Notes: generated from the letters alone by a model not told the origin. Shown: positions 1 through 6,047, numbered from the stretch's first letter. The stretch is DNA of 6,047 nt from an uncultured Clostridia bacterium (GCA_947629635.1 CANREO010000062.1:1-6047), one strand, 5' to 3'. Numbers and translations are program-made.

Positions 1-1
1 C

Positions 2-2692
2 TATCAAACAACCGGGTTGATAAATCAGCGCGCAGTCACTTTCAACGAGTCCGGCATCGAAAAATTGAATGAATCCGCCTTCACCAAGATATATGATGGC
101 ACGACGAAATTTTACGGTGAGCCCGACGTGGATTATAGACTTACGACGGGCAGCGTCAGAAACGTCGTCGAAGGCGATGACATCAGCATCGATATGAGCG
201 ACATCAACGCGCACTTCGATTCTGCTTTGACATCCGCTATGTTTGTGTTGTTCGAGGCGAAGAGCATTGCCGGCGATCCTACTAAGACCAACAACTATAA
301 GGTTGCGGGCTCTGCCACGATCCGCATATCGGCGTCCATAACCAAACGTCCGATAACCGCGACTTTGGAGGACAACACCGTGCAATACGGATCGCTGATA
401 TCGTATGCGGCAAAGGTCACATACAAACTTGGCGACGTGTCGCTTACTACAAACGCAAATCATCCGTATTCCTTCTTCATCAAATTTGCCGATTATACAA
501 ATATCGCGTTTGAAGATTACGCTTCGCTGGAAGAGACATATCGGAAAGAATTGTATGACAATACTTACGACTATGACGCCGACCTTGACAACTATATTGC
601 AAGCGCCGAAGGCTCTCAAGGCGAATGGCTTATGATAAGTTTTAACTCATTGCCGCTTGCCAACTACAGCTTCGACACCGTACAGCCCGACGCCGGCACG
701 ACCGCGACAGTCTATAATTTTGCGAATATGGGAGACTCGTTCAACTATATGTTCGAAGCGAAGTATACAAACGAGGTTACCCAACAAAGCACGCTCACAG
801 TCGTAAAGAAACTGTTGTTCGTCGCTCCCGACGGAAGAGATTACGTTAAGTTCTATGCAGGCAGCAATCCGCAAGTCACCCTCAGCTTTATGGACGATAC
901 GGGCAACGTCAACACGAGTTTTGCAGTCGGACAAACCGCGCAAGATGTGTTTACGGTCGACGGAAGATCGATTTTGCCGGAGATGGTTTTGAAGATCTTC
1001 AATACGAAAAACCCATCGGCCGCTTTGACTGACGTCGGAAAATATCCCAGAATATCTTCCGATCTCCCCGATGGCAGTCGCTACGTGATAGCCCTCAAGG
1101 CGCCCGACGGCGTGAATTACGAATCAGATATCAAAAATTACCAAGTGTATTTGATAGATGCGTTTGAATATGTCGAAGGCGTCATTCGCACTAAGTTCGG
1201 CAGCGAATACAAGGGCAGCACCATAAACGCTTCCACCGTTTCTTTGGAGTTGGATGTATTGCAGGGCCTTTCGGAAAGCAGTGTTTTGACGGGCAGTTAT
1301 GTTTATGACGGCAACGATAAAGCGGCACGTTTCATCCTGGGCACTCAGTCCGGCGACAAGGTGTTCATCGAAGGCGACAGGGAAGTTGTCAACGTCGGCA
1401 CTTATGAGGGGCACATAAAAGTGACGCGTCCTGTAAAGATAGATGACGAAGACTCCAACGGATATATCCAAGAGTGGACCTCGCCCAGCGTATTTTCTAT
1501 CGTCATAACTCCGGCAGACCCCGGCCTTACCGTAAAGGATCTCGCAGCTACATACAGCGGCAATGCATTGGCTTACAGCACAAGAAACGGTGTAAATATT
1601 CGCTTCACAAACGGAAACATCAGTTGGAATAACAACTTCTTCAATCCGATCGTTATCACAATGGCGGATCCCGTAACGGGACAAGAAAACGTTGTTACCG
1701 AAATAAAAAATGCGGGCGAATATAAAATCAAGATAAGTTTGAGTGACGCATTTATCGCAGAATATAGCAACTATGAGCAATCTGTCAAGTATGCGCGCTA
1801 TACCGTGTCTCCTGCCGATGTCAAAGTCGCCATCAATACAACGGGCTATAAAGACGTCACCGGTAGAGGAGAACAACGCAAGAGGCTGAGAACGACATAT
1901 TCGGCGGATAAGAGCAGTTATGATGTAGACTATACCGTCACCACTGTTACCACCGGTCTGGCGCAAGAATTGCAGGTGAACAAGAGCGAGACTAAACTCG
2001 TATTTGAGCGCGCTATAGACGGCCCCGGTATTTATGGCTTTAAGATAGTATTGAACAGCGAGTCCAAACTTTCCTCCAACTATAGATTTACGGGTTGCGA
2101 CGGCATGTTGGAACTCACCGCGCTTGCATTGAGCGCCAATAAAGACAATGACAACGTACAATTTGTCACGGCCGATGAGGAACCGTCGGAGGGCATAATC
2201 GCCAATAGACTCGTAGTGCGCAGATTGCAGCAGGCTGTGGGTAGCGCCGATGATATAGCCTTCTTCAATAAGGTCGAGGCATATATGCCCTATATCCGTC
2301 AATTGGCGAAGCTCGAAGATATGCCTAAACTTGCAAGCGTATACAGATTTTCACTCTATTACAATACGCAAAGCGTCGGACTTGAGGGAAACTTTATCAA
2401 AATAAGCGTTGCTACGCCGACGAATATAAAAAATATGGACAACTTGGCGCTCTATGTATCCACGAAAGACGGCGGTCTCGTGAAACTCGAAGATTATTCG
2501 ATCGTAAACGGTAAAGTTGAATATACGACGGATTATCTCGGAGCGCTTGTGTTTGTGGACCTTACTCCCGACACATTGCCGAGTTGGTTGATGTATTTGA
2601 TCATCGTCCTCGGTTCCGTTGTGGGAGCGGCGCTGTTGTGGTCGGTTGTATCGCTCGTCGTCAGGAAAGCGAAGCTTAAGAAAATGATGTGA
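2..2692 (+). CDS. Large modular cell-surface protein (YDG and MBG-like domains, C-terminal membrane anchor), 5'-truncated by the window edge
   Basis: The frame is open to the left edge, so the first codon seen (position 2) is internal; 896 residues are visible, numbered from there. Residues about 24-115 look like a YDG domain (KIYDGTT at 29-35, a VEGDD motif, then NNYKV). Next, ITKRPITATLEDN and QYGS open an MBG-like module. Further beta-rich modules follow at about 271-390, 395-505 (YVYDGN, NVGTYEGHIKV), 504-607 (ITPAD, YSGNA, NAGEYKIKISL) and 603-705 (SPADV, then SSNYRFTG). Residues about 780-855 resemble the membrane-proximal beta module of Firmicutes surface proteins (LALYVSTKDGG, then VEYTTDYLGALVFV). 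One helix at 862-887 and the basic tail RKAKLKKMM end the protein. The only cysteine is residue 699. I infer an exported, single-pass adhesin or structural surface protein with its bulk outside; the signal peptide would lie upstream. Binding target unknown. The TTG at 17 reads as internal leucine. A terminator follows directly. Confidence 0.85.
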   Translation, partial: YQTTGLINQRAVTFNESGIEKLNESAFTKIYDGTTKFYGEPDVDYRLTTGSVRNVVEGDDISIDMSDINAHFDSALTSAMFVLFEAKSIAGDPTKTNNYKVAGSATIRISASITKRPITATLEDNTVQYGSLISYAAKVTYKLGDVSLTTNANHPYSFFIKFADYTNIAFEDYASLEETYRKELYDNTYDYDADLDNYIASAEGSQGEWLMISFNSLPLANYSFDTVQPDAGTTATVYNFANMGDSFNYMFEAKYTNEVTQQSTLTVVKKLLFVAPDGRDYVKFYAGSNPQVTLSFMDDTGNVNTSFAVGQTAQDVFTVDGRSILPEMVLKIFNTKNPSAALTDVGKYPRISSDLPDGSRYVIALKAPDGVNYESDIKNYQVYLIDAFEYVEGVIRTKFGSEYKGSTINASTVSLELDVLQGLSESSVLTGSYVYDGNDKAARFILGTQSGDKVFIEGDREVVNVGTYEGHIKVTRPVKIDDEDSNGYIQEWTSPSVFSIVITPADPGLTVKDLAATYSGNALAYSTRNGVNIRFTNGNISWNNNFFNPIVITMADPVTGQENVVTEIKNAGEYKIKISLSDAFIAEYSNYEQSVKYARYTVSPADVKVAINTTGYKDVTGRGEQRKRLRTTYSADKSSYDVDYTVTTVTTGLAQELQVNKSETKLVFERAIDGPGIYGFKIVLNSESKLSSNYRFTGCDGMLELTALALSANKDNDNVQFVTADEEPSEGIIANRLVVRRLQQAVGSADDIAFFNKVEAYMPYIRQLAKLEDMPKLASVYRFSLYYNTQSVGLEGNFIKISVATPTNIKNMDNLALYVSTKDGGLVKLEDYSIVNGKVEYTTDYLGALVFVDLTPDTLPSWLMYLIIVLGSVVGAALLWSVVSLVVRKAKLKKMM

Positions 2693-2693
2693 T

Positions 2694-2723
2694 AAAAAAA
2701 TCTCGCGCAAGCGAGATTTTTTT
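2694..2723 (+). terminator. Intrinsic terminator after the surface-protein gene
   Basis: Starting one base after the TGA stop, seven A residues and TCTCGC (2701-2706) pair perfectly with GCGAGA and seven T residues (2711-2723) across a GCAA tetraloop (2707-2710). The GC-rich core is 6 bp, extended by A-T pairs, and the T tract gives the release signal. GCAA is a stabilising GNRA loop. Because the A run mirrors the T run, the element could also stop transcription arriving on the - strand, although no - strand gene is seen near it. Confidence 0.93.
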
Positions 2724-2760
2724 ATCTAATACAACCGGAATCAAAAGATCTCGAGCAAAA

Positions 2761-2785
2761 TAAATTGACAATATGCGTCAGTTTA
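2761..2785. promoter_or_regulatory. Imperfect dyad upstream of the rpiB promoter, possible operator
   Basis: TAAATTGAC (2761-2769) and GTCAGTTTA (2777-2785) form a 9-base inverted repeat with one mismatch (T-G) and a 7-base spacer. Its centre lies about 38 bases upstream of the -35 box, a position compatible with an activator site. The left arm includes a perfect TTGACA (2765-2770), but no -10 box lies at proper spacing from it, so I do not call it a promoter. A repeat this short in AT-rich spacer DNA could arise by chance. Confidence 0.22.
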
Positions 2786-2810
2786 ATGTGAGCTATCAAG
2801 GATAAATATG

Positions 2811-2839
2811 TTGATTTTTCACGCTTTCGGCTGTATAAT
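2811..2839 (+). promoter_or_regulatory. Sigma-70/sigma-A-type promoter for rpiB and the V-ATPase genes
   Basis: A -35 box TTGATT (2811-2816, four of six consensus bases) and a perfect -10 box TATAAT (2834-2839) are separated by the ideal 17 bases. Transcription would begin near 2846, leaving a leader of only about 18 bases before the rpiB start, too short for a riboswitch or attenuator. It is the only good promoter seen in the second unit, so it may serve rpiB, ntpF, ntpI and ntpK together. Confidence 0.8.
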
Positions 2840-2849
2840 TATAGGCAAT

Positions 2850-2855
2850 AAGGAG
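2850..2855 (+). promoter_or_regulatory. Ribosome binding site of rpiB
   Basis: AAGGAG lies 8 bases upstream of the ATG at 2864, which is good spacing. It fixes that ATG as the start, in agreement with the N-terminal beta strand expected of the RpiB fold (TRVAVGCDHGG). Confidence 0.85.
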
Positions 2856-2863
2856 ACGAGCGT

Positions 2864-3319
2864 ATGACAAGAGTTGCTGTGGGTTGCGATCACGGCGGAT
2901 ATGTGCTTAAAGACAGCGTAATAAAAACGTTGCGAGAGCTTGGCGCCGATGTGGTGGATATGGGTTGCGACAGCGCCGAAATATCCGTGGATTATCCCAA
3001 ATACGGCGAGGCGGTCGCGCGCGCCGTCGCAAGCGGCGAATGCGATTTGGGTGTTCTGATGTGCGGCACGGGCATAGGCATTTCGATTGCCGCGAACAAG
3101 GTCAAAGGCATACGAGCAGCAGTAGTCACAAACACCTATATGGCAAAACTCACCAAAAACCACAATGACGCCAACATCATCGCACTCGGAGGCAGGGTCA
3201 TCTCTCCCAAAGAAGCGGAGGAGATCGTAAAGGCGTGGTATACGGCGCAATACGAGGGCGGAAGACATCAACGCCGTATAGATATGATATCGGAGATCGA
3301 ACGCAATGAACAAAGATAA
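2864..3319 (+). CDS. rpiB: Ribose-5-phosphate isomerase B (EC 5.3.1.6)
   Basis: This cytosolic enzyme interconverts ribose 5-phosphate and ribulose 5-phosphate in the non-oxidative pentose phosphate pathway. The 151-residue length is normal for the RpiB/LacA/LacB family. Key family residues are present: D9-H10 in GCDHGG, the DYP motif (43-45), the anion-hole loop CGTGIG (67-72) with catalytic-base Cys67 and Thr69, the ANKVKGIRAA segment (77-86), H100-N101 in KNHNDAN, and the phosphate-binding arginines R134 and R138 in the GGRH segment. They match E. coli RpiB Asp9, His10, Cys66, Thr68, His99, Arg133 and Arg137 with a one-residue shift. Cys67 places it with the cysteine-type enzymes, unlike the actinobacterial type that uses a glutamate. 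GCDHGG differs slightly from the commoner GSDHAG. The isolated gene and these residues favour RpiB over the LacA/LacB galactose-6-phosphate isomerase subunits, though some family members also act on allose 6-phosphate. Its 3' end overlaps ntpF by 14 bases. Confidence 0.95.
   Translation: MTRVAVGCDHGGYVLKDSVIKTLRELGADVVDMGCDSAEISVDYPKYGEAVARAVASGECDLGVLMCGTGIGISIAANKVKGIRAAVVTNTYMAKLTKNHNDANIIALGGRVISPKEAEEIVKAWYTAQYEGGRHQRRIDMISEIERNEQR
3292..3295 (+). promoter_or_regulatory. Ribosome binding site of ntpF inside rpiB
   Basis: GGAG lies 10 bases upstream of the ATG at 3306, within the last codons of rpiB. It supports that start codon and suggests that ntpF translation is coupled to that of rpiB. 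Confidence 0.6.
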
Positions 3320-3650
3320 TATCGAAGAGGTCATAAATGATATAAGAGAGGCCGAAGCGCGCGCCGACGATATCGTGCGCGAAAGCTATCAGCAGGGGAA
3401 GGATATAGTTCTGTCTGCGGAAGCGGAAGCGGACAGACAGAAGAAAGATACGCTTGAATCCTGCAAACAGGATAGGCGACTTGCCTTGCAAAGAGCGGAC
3501 GAAGAGGTGGCAAAAAAGAGGGAAGTTATCCTCAAAAAGGGCGAAAAAGCCGCCGGTGACCTGATCGCGGCAAAAAAGGATCAAATCGAAGAGCAGGCCG
3601 ACAGGCTTGTGGAAATCCTGCTTGAAAAGTATATAAAAACCGACAAGTAA
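3306..3650 (+). CDS. ntpF: V-type ATPase peripheral-stalk subunit (NtpF / AhaH / subunit G-H family)
   Basis: The 114-residue product is highly charged, rich in Ala, Glu, Lys, Asp and Arg, and has no proline or glycine break in its long central helix (about 5-80), as expected of a right-handed coiled coil. Segments such as EAEARADDIV and AEAEADRQKK show the repeating Ala/charged pattern of the NtpF/AhaH family. Such subunits pair with NtpE to form the peripheral stalks that hold the catalytic A3B3 head against the membrane subunit I. Pairwise identity in this family is low, so the call rests mainly on length, composition and position directly before ntpI and ntpK, the order of the E. hirae ntp operon. 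The start overlaps the end of rpiB by 14 bases in another frame, which implies co-transcription and probable translational coupling. A generic coiled-coil protein is the alternative, but the context makes that unlikely. Confidence 0.85.
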   Translation: MNKDNIEEVINDIREAEARADDIVRESYQQGKDIVLSAEAEADRQKKDTLESCKQDRRLALQRADEEVAKKREVILKKGEKAAGDLIAAKKDQIEEQADRLVEILLEKYIKTDK

Positions 3651-3671
3651 AATCTTAATTTCGCGCTCGCA

Positions 3672-3696
3672 ATGCGCGCGTGCACGCGTACGTACG
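3672..3696. other. 25-base alternating purine-pyrimidine tract in the ntpF-ntpI gap (possible Z-DNA-prone site)
   Basis: Purine and pyrimidine alternate without a break for 25 bases, mostly CG, GC, TG and CA steps, ending in two CGTA units. The tract contains a perfect 12-base palindrome (3677-3688, CGCGTGCACGCG) and a 10-base palindrome (3687-3696, CGTACGTACG). CGCGC (3662-3666) can also pair with GCGCG (3674-3678) across 7 bases to form a small hairpin. No T tract follows, so this is not a terminator. It ends four bases before the ntpI start codon. Any role in local DNA structure or in ntpI translation is inferred. Confidence 0.5.
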
Positions 3697-3700
3697 GACT

Positions 3701-5734
3701 ATGATTGTTGAGATGAAAAAGCTCGTCCTCATAGGACATCGATTTGACAGGCATAAGCTTTTCAAAGCGTTGCAGAGGACTTCAAACGTTGAGATCGTCA
3801 AGACACGGGACTTGGAAAACACCGTGCGTCTTGACAATTCTCCTTCTTTGGAGGAGCTGCAGTCCAAAATGGCGCGTATTCAATTTGCATTTTCTTTCCT
3901 TAAGGAGACGCGCAAAAGGGCGGAAGTCCTTGCAAAACGTACCGAAAAGAGCGAATATCCGTATATTTATACGCCTTTGAAAATTCCCAAACTCAACGAA
4001 ATAGTACGTATGTCCTATGATGATTTTGACATCGTAGGCGCACGTGAGATTGAACTTATGGCAAATATCGCCGATTTGGAGGATATTTTTGCCCGTCAAA
4101 AGGATATAGAAAGACAAATACAAAAACTTAAGGAAGAGATCGACGCTCACAGCTGTTTCACATTCCTTAAGCAGCCGTACGCTTTTTATGCAGACACACA
4201 ACACACTGTTACATTGTTAGGATACGTGCCGCAACAGCGAGCGGTCGATTTTGAAAAATTTGTTGCCGAGGAAGGACTGTTTTCCGCTACAAGTCATGAG
4301 GGCGGCAAAGTTTTGCCGGTCGTCGTCACAATGCACAAAGATGCTCAGGACGGAGTATTATCGGCGCTTCAGGCGATAGATTTTGTGCGCGTACAGCGCT
4401 CCGATGACATGACTCCGGCGCAACTTATAGACGGTCTCAACGAGCGCATAGATGCACTTGAAGAGGAGAGTCACGAACTCATCACGAGAGCGCTTGTAAA
4501 GGAGATCTTTATTTCCGATTTCAAGACGCTTTATGATTTTTATGCGGTTTCCATACAGCGCTATAAGGCGCTTGACGGATTTTCGACCACGGCAAAGAGT
4601 TTTGTTATGGAGGCCTGGTATCCGGCTGAATACGAGGAACAGTTGAAATCCGTGCTTGACGGCGTGTCGGACAGATTGGTATATGAATTTTGCGACCCCG
4701 AAGAAGGCGAAATCGTGCCTACTTTCGTGCGCAACGGCAAACTTGTCTCGCCATATCAGGACATCACCAATATGTACAGTGCGCCGAAGTACGGCGTAGA
4801 TCTCGACCCCAACCCCGTGATGTCATTCTTTTACTTCCTAATGTTCGGTATGATGATGGCTGACGCAGCGTACGGGTTGTTGCTTGCTCTCGGCGGATTT
4901 ATAGCGTATGCCATTAAAAAGCCTGTCCCCGGCAAAGGCAGATTGTTGCTAGTTATAGGCATGGGCGGTATAAGCACAATAATTTGGGGCGCAATTTTCG
5001 GAGGCTGGTTCGGGCTTGCTATCGACGGAAGTTTCCTTGAAAAAATACAGCTTATAAAGCCTCTCGAAGGCAATGGACCTCTTTATTTGCTCGGAATATC
5101 TTTCGGATTGGGATTTTTACATATAGTAGTGGGCATGTTTTTGAATGCGGTCAATCTTATACGCAAAAAACGTATTGCGGACGCATTTGCGGAAGTAGGT
5201 ACGTGGTATCTGATCTTTATAGGCATTGCGTTGATTGCGGTAGGGTTGCTGTTTTTCAAAAATATCGCGGCTATCAAGTACTCCGGCATCGCGCTTGCGG
5301 CGTTGGGTGCATTTCTCATTTTGCTTATGAATGCAAGAGGAAAGAAAGGGGCGAAAAAGATAGTCGGATTTTTGGGCGGCTTCGGCAAATTGTATGACGG
5401 CGTCAACATTCTGTCAGATGTGCTCAGCTACGCACGTCTGTTCGGACTCGGGTTGTCGGGCAGCGTCGTTGCATTGGTCGTAAATCAAATTTGTCAAGTA
5501 GTGTTGGGCTTTTTCCCAAGCGGTTCCGGGTTGATTGCCATAGGATATGTCATTTGTGTGCCCATCTTCCTGGTCGGTCACATCTTCAACATTGCCATAT
5601 CCACTTTGGGCGCATACGTGCACAATTGCAGACTGCAATATATTGAGTTTTACGGGAAATTCTACGAGGGCGGCGGACATGTCTTTATGCCCAACGGAAC
5701 AAATACAAAATACACATATCTTGAAAATATGTAG
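3701..5734 (+). CDS. ntpI: V-type ATPase subunit I (membrane stator, a-subunit homologue)
   Basis: From the ATG at 3701 the protein has 677 residues, normal for bacterial and archaeal subunit I. The soluble N-terminal half opens with MIVEMKKLVLIGH, the usual family start, and includes probable coiled-coil segments (about 115-150 and 239-291) that dock the peripheral stalks. The C-terminal half has about seven or eight membrane segments with family motifs: FGMMMADAAYG (382-392), GISTIIWGAIFGGWFG (423-438), GFLHIVVGMF (471-480), LSDVLSYARLFGLGLSG (571-587), NIAISTLGAYVH (630-641) and QYIEFYGKFYEGGG (646-659). Arg579 in SYARLF matches the essential arginine that faces the c-ring carboxylate during ion transfer. 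The subunit carries the two ion half-channels and works with NtpK. An in-frame GTG at 3680 would add seven residues (MHAYVRT), which do not resemble the family start. Neither start has a good ribosome binding site; only GGA two bases before the ATG is seen. Confidence 0.96.
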   Translation: MIVEMKKLVLIGHRFDRHKLFKALQRTSNVEIVKTRDLENTVRLDNSPSLEELQSKMARIQFAFSFLKETRKRAEVLAKRTEKSEYPYIYTPLKIPKLNEIVRMSYDDFDIVGAREIELMANIADLEDIFARQKDIERQIQKLKEEIDAHSCFTFLKQPYAFYADTQHTVTLLGYVPQQRAVDFEKFVAEEGLFSATSHEGGKVLPVVVTMHKDAQDGVLSALQAIDFVRVQRSDDMTPAQLIDGLNERIDALEEESHELITRALVKEIFISDFKTLYDFYAVSIQRYKALDGFSTTAKSFVMEAWYPAEYEEQLKSVLDGVSDRLVYEFCDPEEGEIVPTFVRNGKLVSPYQDITNMYSAPKYGVDLDPNPVMSFFYFLMFGMMMADAAYGLLLALGGFIAYAIKKPVPGKGRLLLVIGMGGISTIIWGAIFGGWFGLAIDGSFLEKIQLIKPLEGNGPLYLLGISFGLGFLHIVVGMFLNAVNLIRKKRIADAFAEVGTWYLIFIGIALIAVGLLFFKNIAAIKYSGIALAALGAFLILLMNARGKKGAKKIVGFLGGFGKLYDGVNILSDVLSYARLFGLGLSGSVVALVVNQICQVVLGFFPSGSGLIAIGYVICVPIFLVGHIFNIAISTLGAYVHNCRLQYIEFYGKFYEGGGHVFMPNGTNTKYTYLENM

Positions 5735-5738
5735 GAGG
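5733..5738 (+). promoter_or_regulatory. Strong ribosome binding site of ntpK, overlapping the ntpI stop
   Basis: AGGAGG, a full consensus match, begins on the second base of the ntpI TAG stop (5732-5734) and lies 7 bases before the ATG at 5746. It is the strongest site in the window. This fits the need for about ten K subunits per ring against one subunit I, and it fixes the ntpK start. Confidence 0.92.
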
Positions 5739-5745
5739 TAAAAAA

Positions 5746-6047
5746 ATGACTTTAGGCACATTTATTGCCATTCTCGGCGCCGTTGTTGCGGCTGCCATGG
5801 CCGGTATAGGCTCCGCAATAGGCGTCGGCGTCGCCGGAAAAGCGGCGGCAGGCGTGACAAGCGAAGATCCCGACAAGTTTTCGAAATGTTTGGTCCTTCA
5901 ACTGTTGCCGGGCACGCAGGGCATTTACGGACTTTTGGTGGCCTTCCTTGTGTTTGTCAAGGTCAACCTGTTTGGCGGAGTTGCCTCGCTCAGCATAAGC
6001 GGCGGACTTTCTCTGTTTGCGGCGTGCATGCCGATGGCTATTGTAGG
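5746..6047 (+). CDS. ntpK: V-type ATPase subunit K (c-ring proteolipid), 3'-truncated by the window edge
   Basis: One hundred residues plus a partial codon are visible out of an expected 155-160 or so for a duplicated (four-helix) bacterial K subunit. The first helix holds AAAMAGIGSAIGVGVAG (15-31), the glycine-rich ring-packing helix of the family. The loop AGVTSEDPDKFSK (35-47) is typical, and LVLQLLPGTQGIYG (49-62) leads the second helix. A third helix begins near residue 85. In E. hirae NtpK, Leu61, Thr64 and Gln65 of the same LPGTQ motif ligate Na+, with Gln110 and the essential Glu139 in the second hairpin. Leu54, Thr57 and Gln58 here match in spacing. The first hairpin lacks a mid-membrane acid, as in E. 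hirae, so the carboxylate should lie beyond the edge. The protein forms the rotor ring that carries ions past subunit I. Na+ coupling is likely but cannot be confirmed without the second half. Confidence 0.95.
   Translation, partial: MTLGTFIAILGAVVAAAMAGIGSAIGVGVAGKAAAGVTSEDPDKFSKCLVLQLLPGTQGIYGLLVAFLVFVKVNLFGGVASLSISGGLSLFAACMPMAIV

Noticed and set aside
17..19. TTG as the start of the surface-protein gene
   Set aside because: There is no ribosome binding site before it, the frame is open upstream to the window edge, and the residues around it (TGLINQRAVTF) read like a linker between beta modules.
1124..2302. 392-codon open frame on the - strand inside the surface-protein gene
   Set aside because: Its codons lie exactly opposite those of the + strand gene, and it stays open because that gene avoids TTA, CTA and TCA there; it ends at a TCA serine codon (1124-1126). 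The translation has no recognisable domain, whereas the + frame has clear ones.
2765..2770. Perfect TTGACA as a second -35 box
   Set aside because: The sequence 17 bases downstream (GTGAGC at 2788-2793) is not a -10 box, and nothing suitable lies at 16-18 bases.
2819..3334. 171-codon - strand frame opposite rpiB
   Set aside because: It is the complement of a well-identified enzyme gene and has no recognisable product. It also runs across the rpiB promoter and ribosome binding site.
3662..3678. Hairpin after ntpF as a terminator
   Set aside because: The stem is only 5 bp and no T tract follows; the operon clearly continues into ntpI.
3680..3682. GTG as the ntpI start
   Set aside because: It would add MHAYVRT, unlike other subunit I proteins, and it lies inside the alternating tract with no ribosome binding site. 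ATG at 3701 gives the usual MIVxMKK beginning.
1..6047. tRNA, rRNA, CRISPR arrays, insertion sequences, att sites or defence genes
   Set aside because: I saw no clustered direct repeats, terminal inverted repeats, transposase or nuclease motifs, or cloverleaf structures; the + strand is almost fully accounted for by the five genes.

Overview
The window looks like a piece of a low-to-moderate-GC Gram-positive (Firmicutes/Clostridia-like, possibly uncultured gut or anaerobic) genome. The grounds are strong purine-rich ribosome binding sites, a standard sigma-70-type promoter with a TATAAT box, a sortase-substrate-like surface protein, and a bacterial V-type (V/A-type) ATPase in the ntpF-ntpI-ntpK order known from Enterococcus hirae and clostridia. 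No marker gene fixes the taxon, so this placement is an inference. All recognisable genes lie on the + strand.

Positions 1-2692 hold the 3' part of a large gene for a modular extracellular protein. It has a YDG-type domain, several MBG-like or Ig-like beta modules, a membrane-proximal beta module, one C-terminal transmembrane helix and a short basic tail. Its start lies upstream of the window. A perfect-stem intrinsic terminator (2694-2723) closes this unit. A 140-base spacer follows, with an imperfect dyad (2761-2785) and a good promoter (2811-2839).

That promoter starts a second unit: rpiB (ribose-5-phosphate isomerase B, 2864-3319), ntpF (peripheral-stalk coiled-coil subunit, 3306-3650, overlapping rpiB by 14 bases), ntpI (membrane stator subunit I, 3701-5734) and the first two thirds of ntpK (rotor-ring c subunit, from 5746 past the right edge). 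The catalytic-head and stalk genes (ntpE, C, G, A, B, D in the E. hirae order) would be expected just beyond the window. The tight packing and lack of any terminator between rpiB and ntpK suggest one transcript. The ATPase parts seen here are the ion-translocating sector (I and K) and the stator stalk (F). The visible half of ntpK carries an LPGTQ motif like the Na+-binding site of E. hirae NtpK, so Na+ coupling is plausible.

I found no mobile element, CRISPR array, tRNA or rRNA, and no convincing new defence or biosynthetic system. The oddest sequence feature is a 25-base perfectly alternating purine-pyrimidine tract in the ntpF-ntpI gap. It doubles as a 10-codon reading frame ending on the ntpI start codon, and ntpI itself lacks a clear ribosome binding site.
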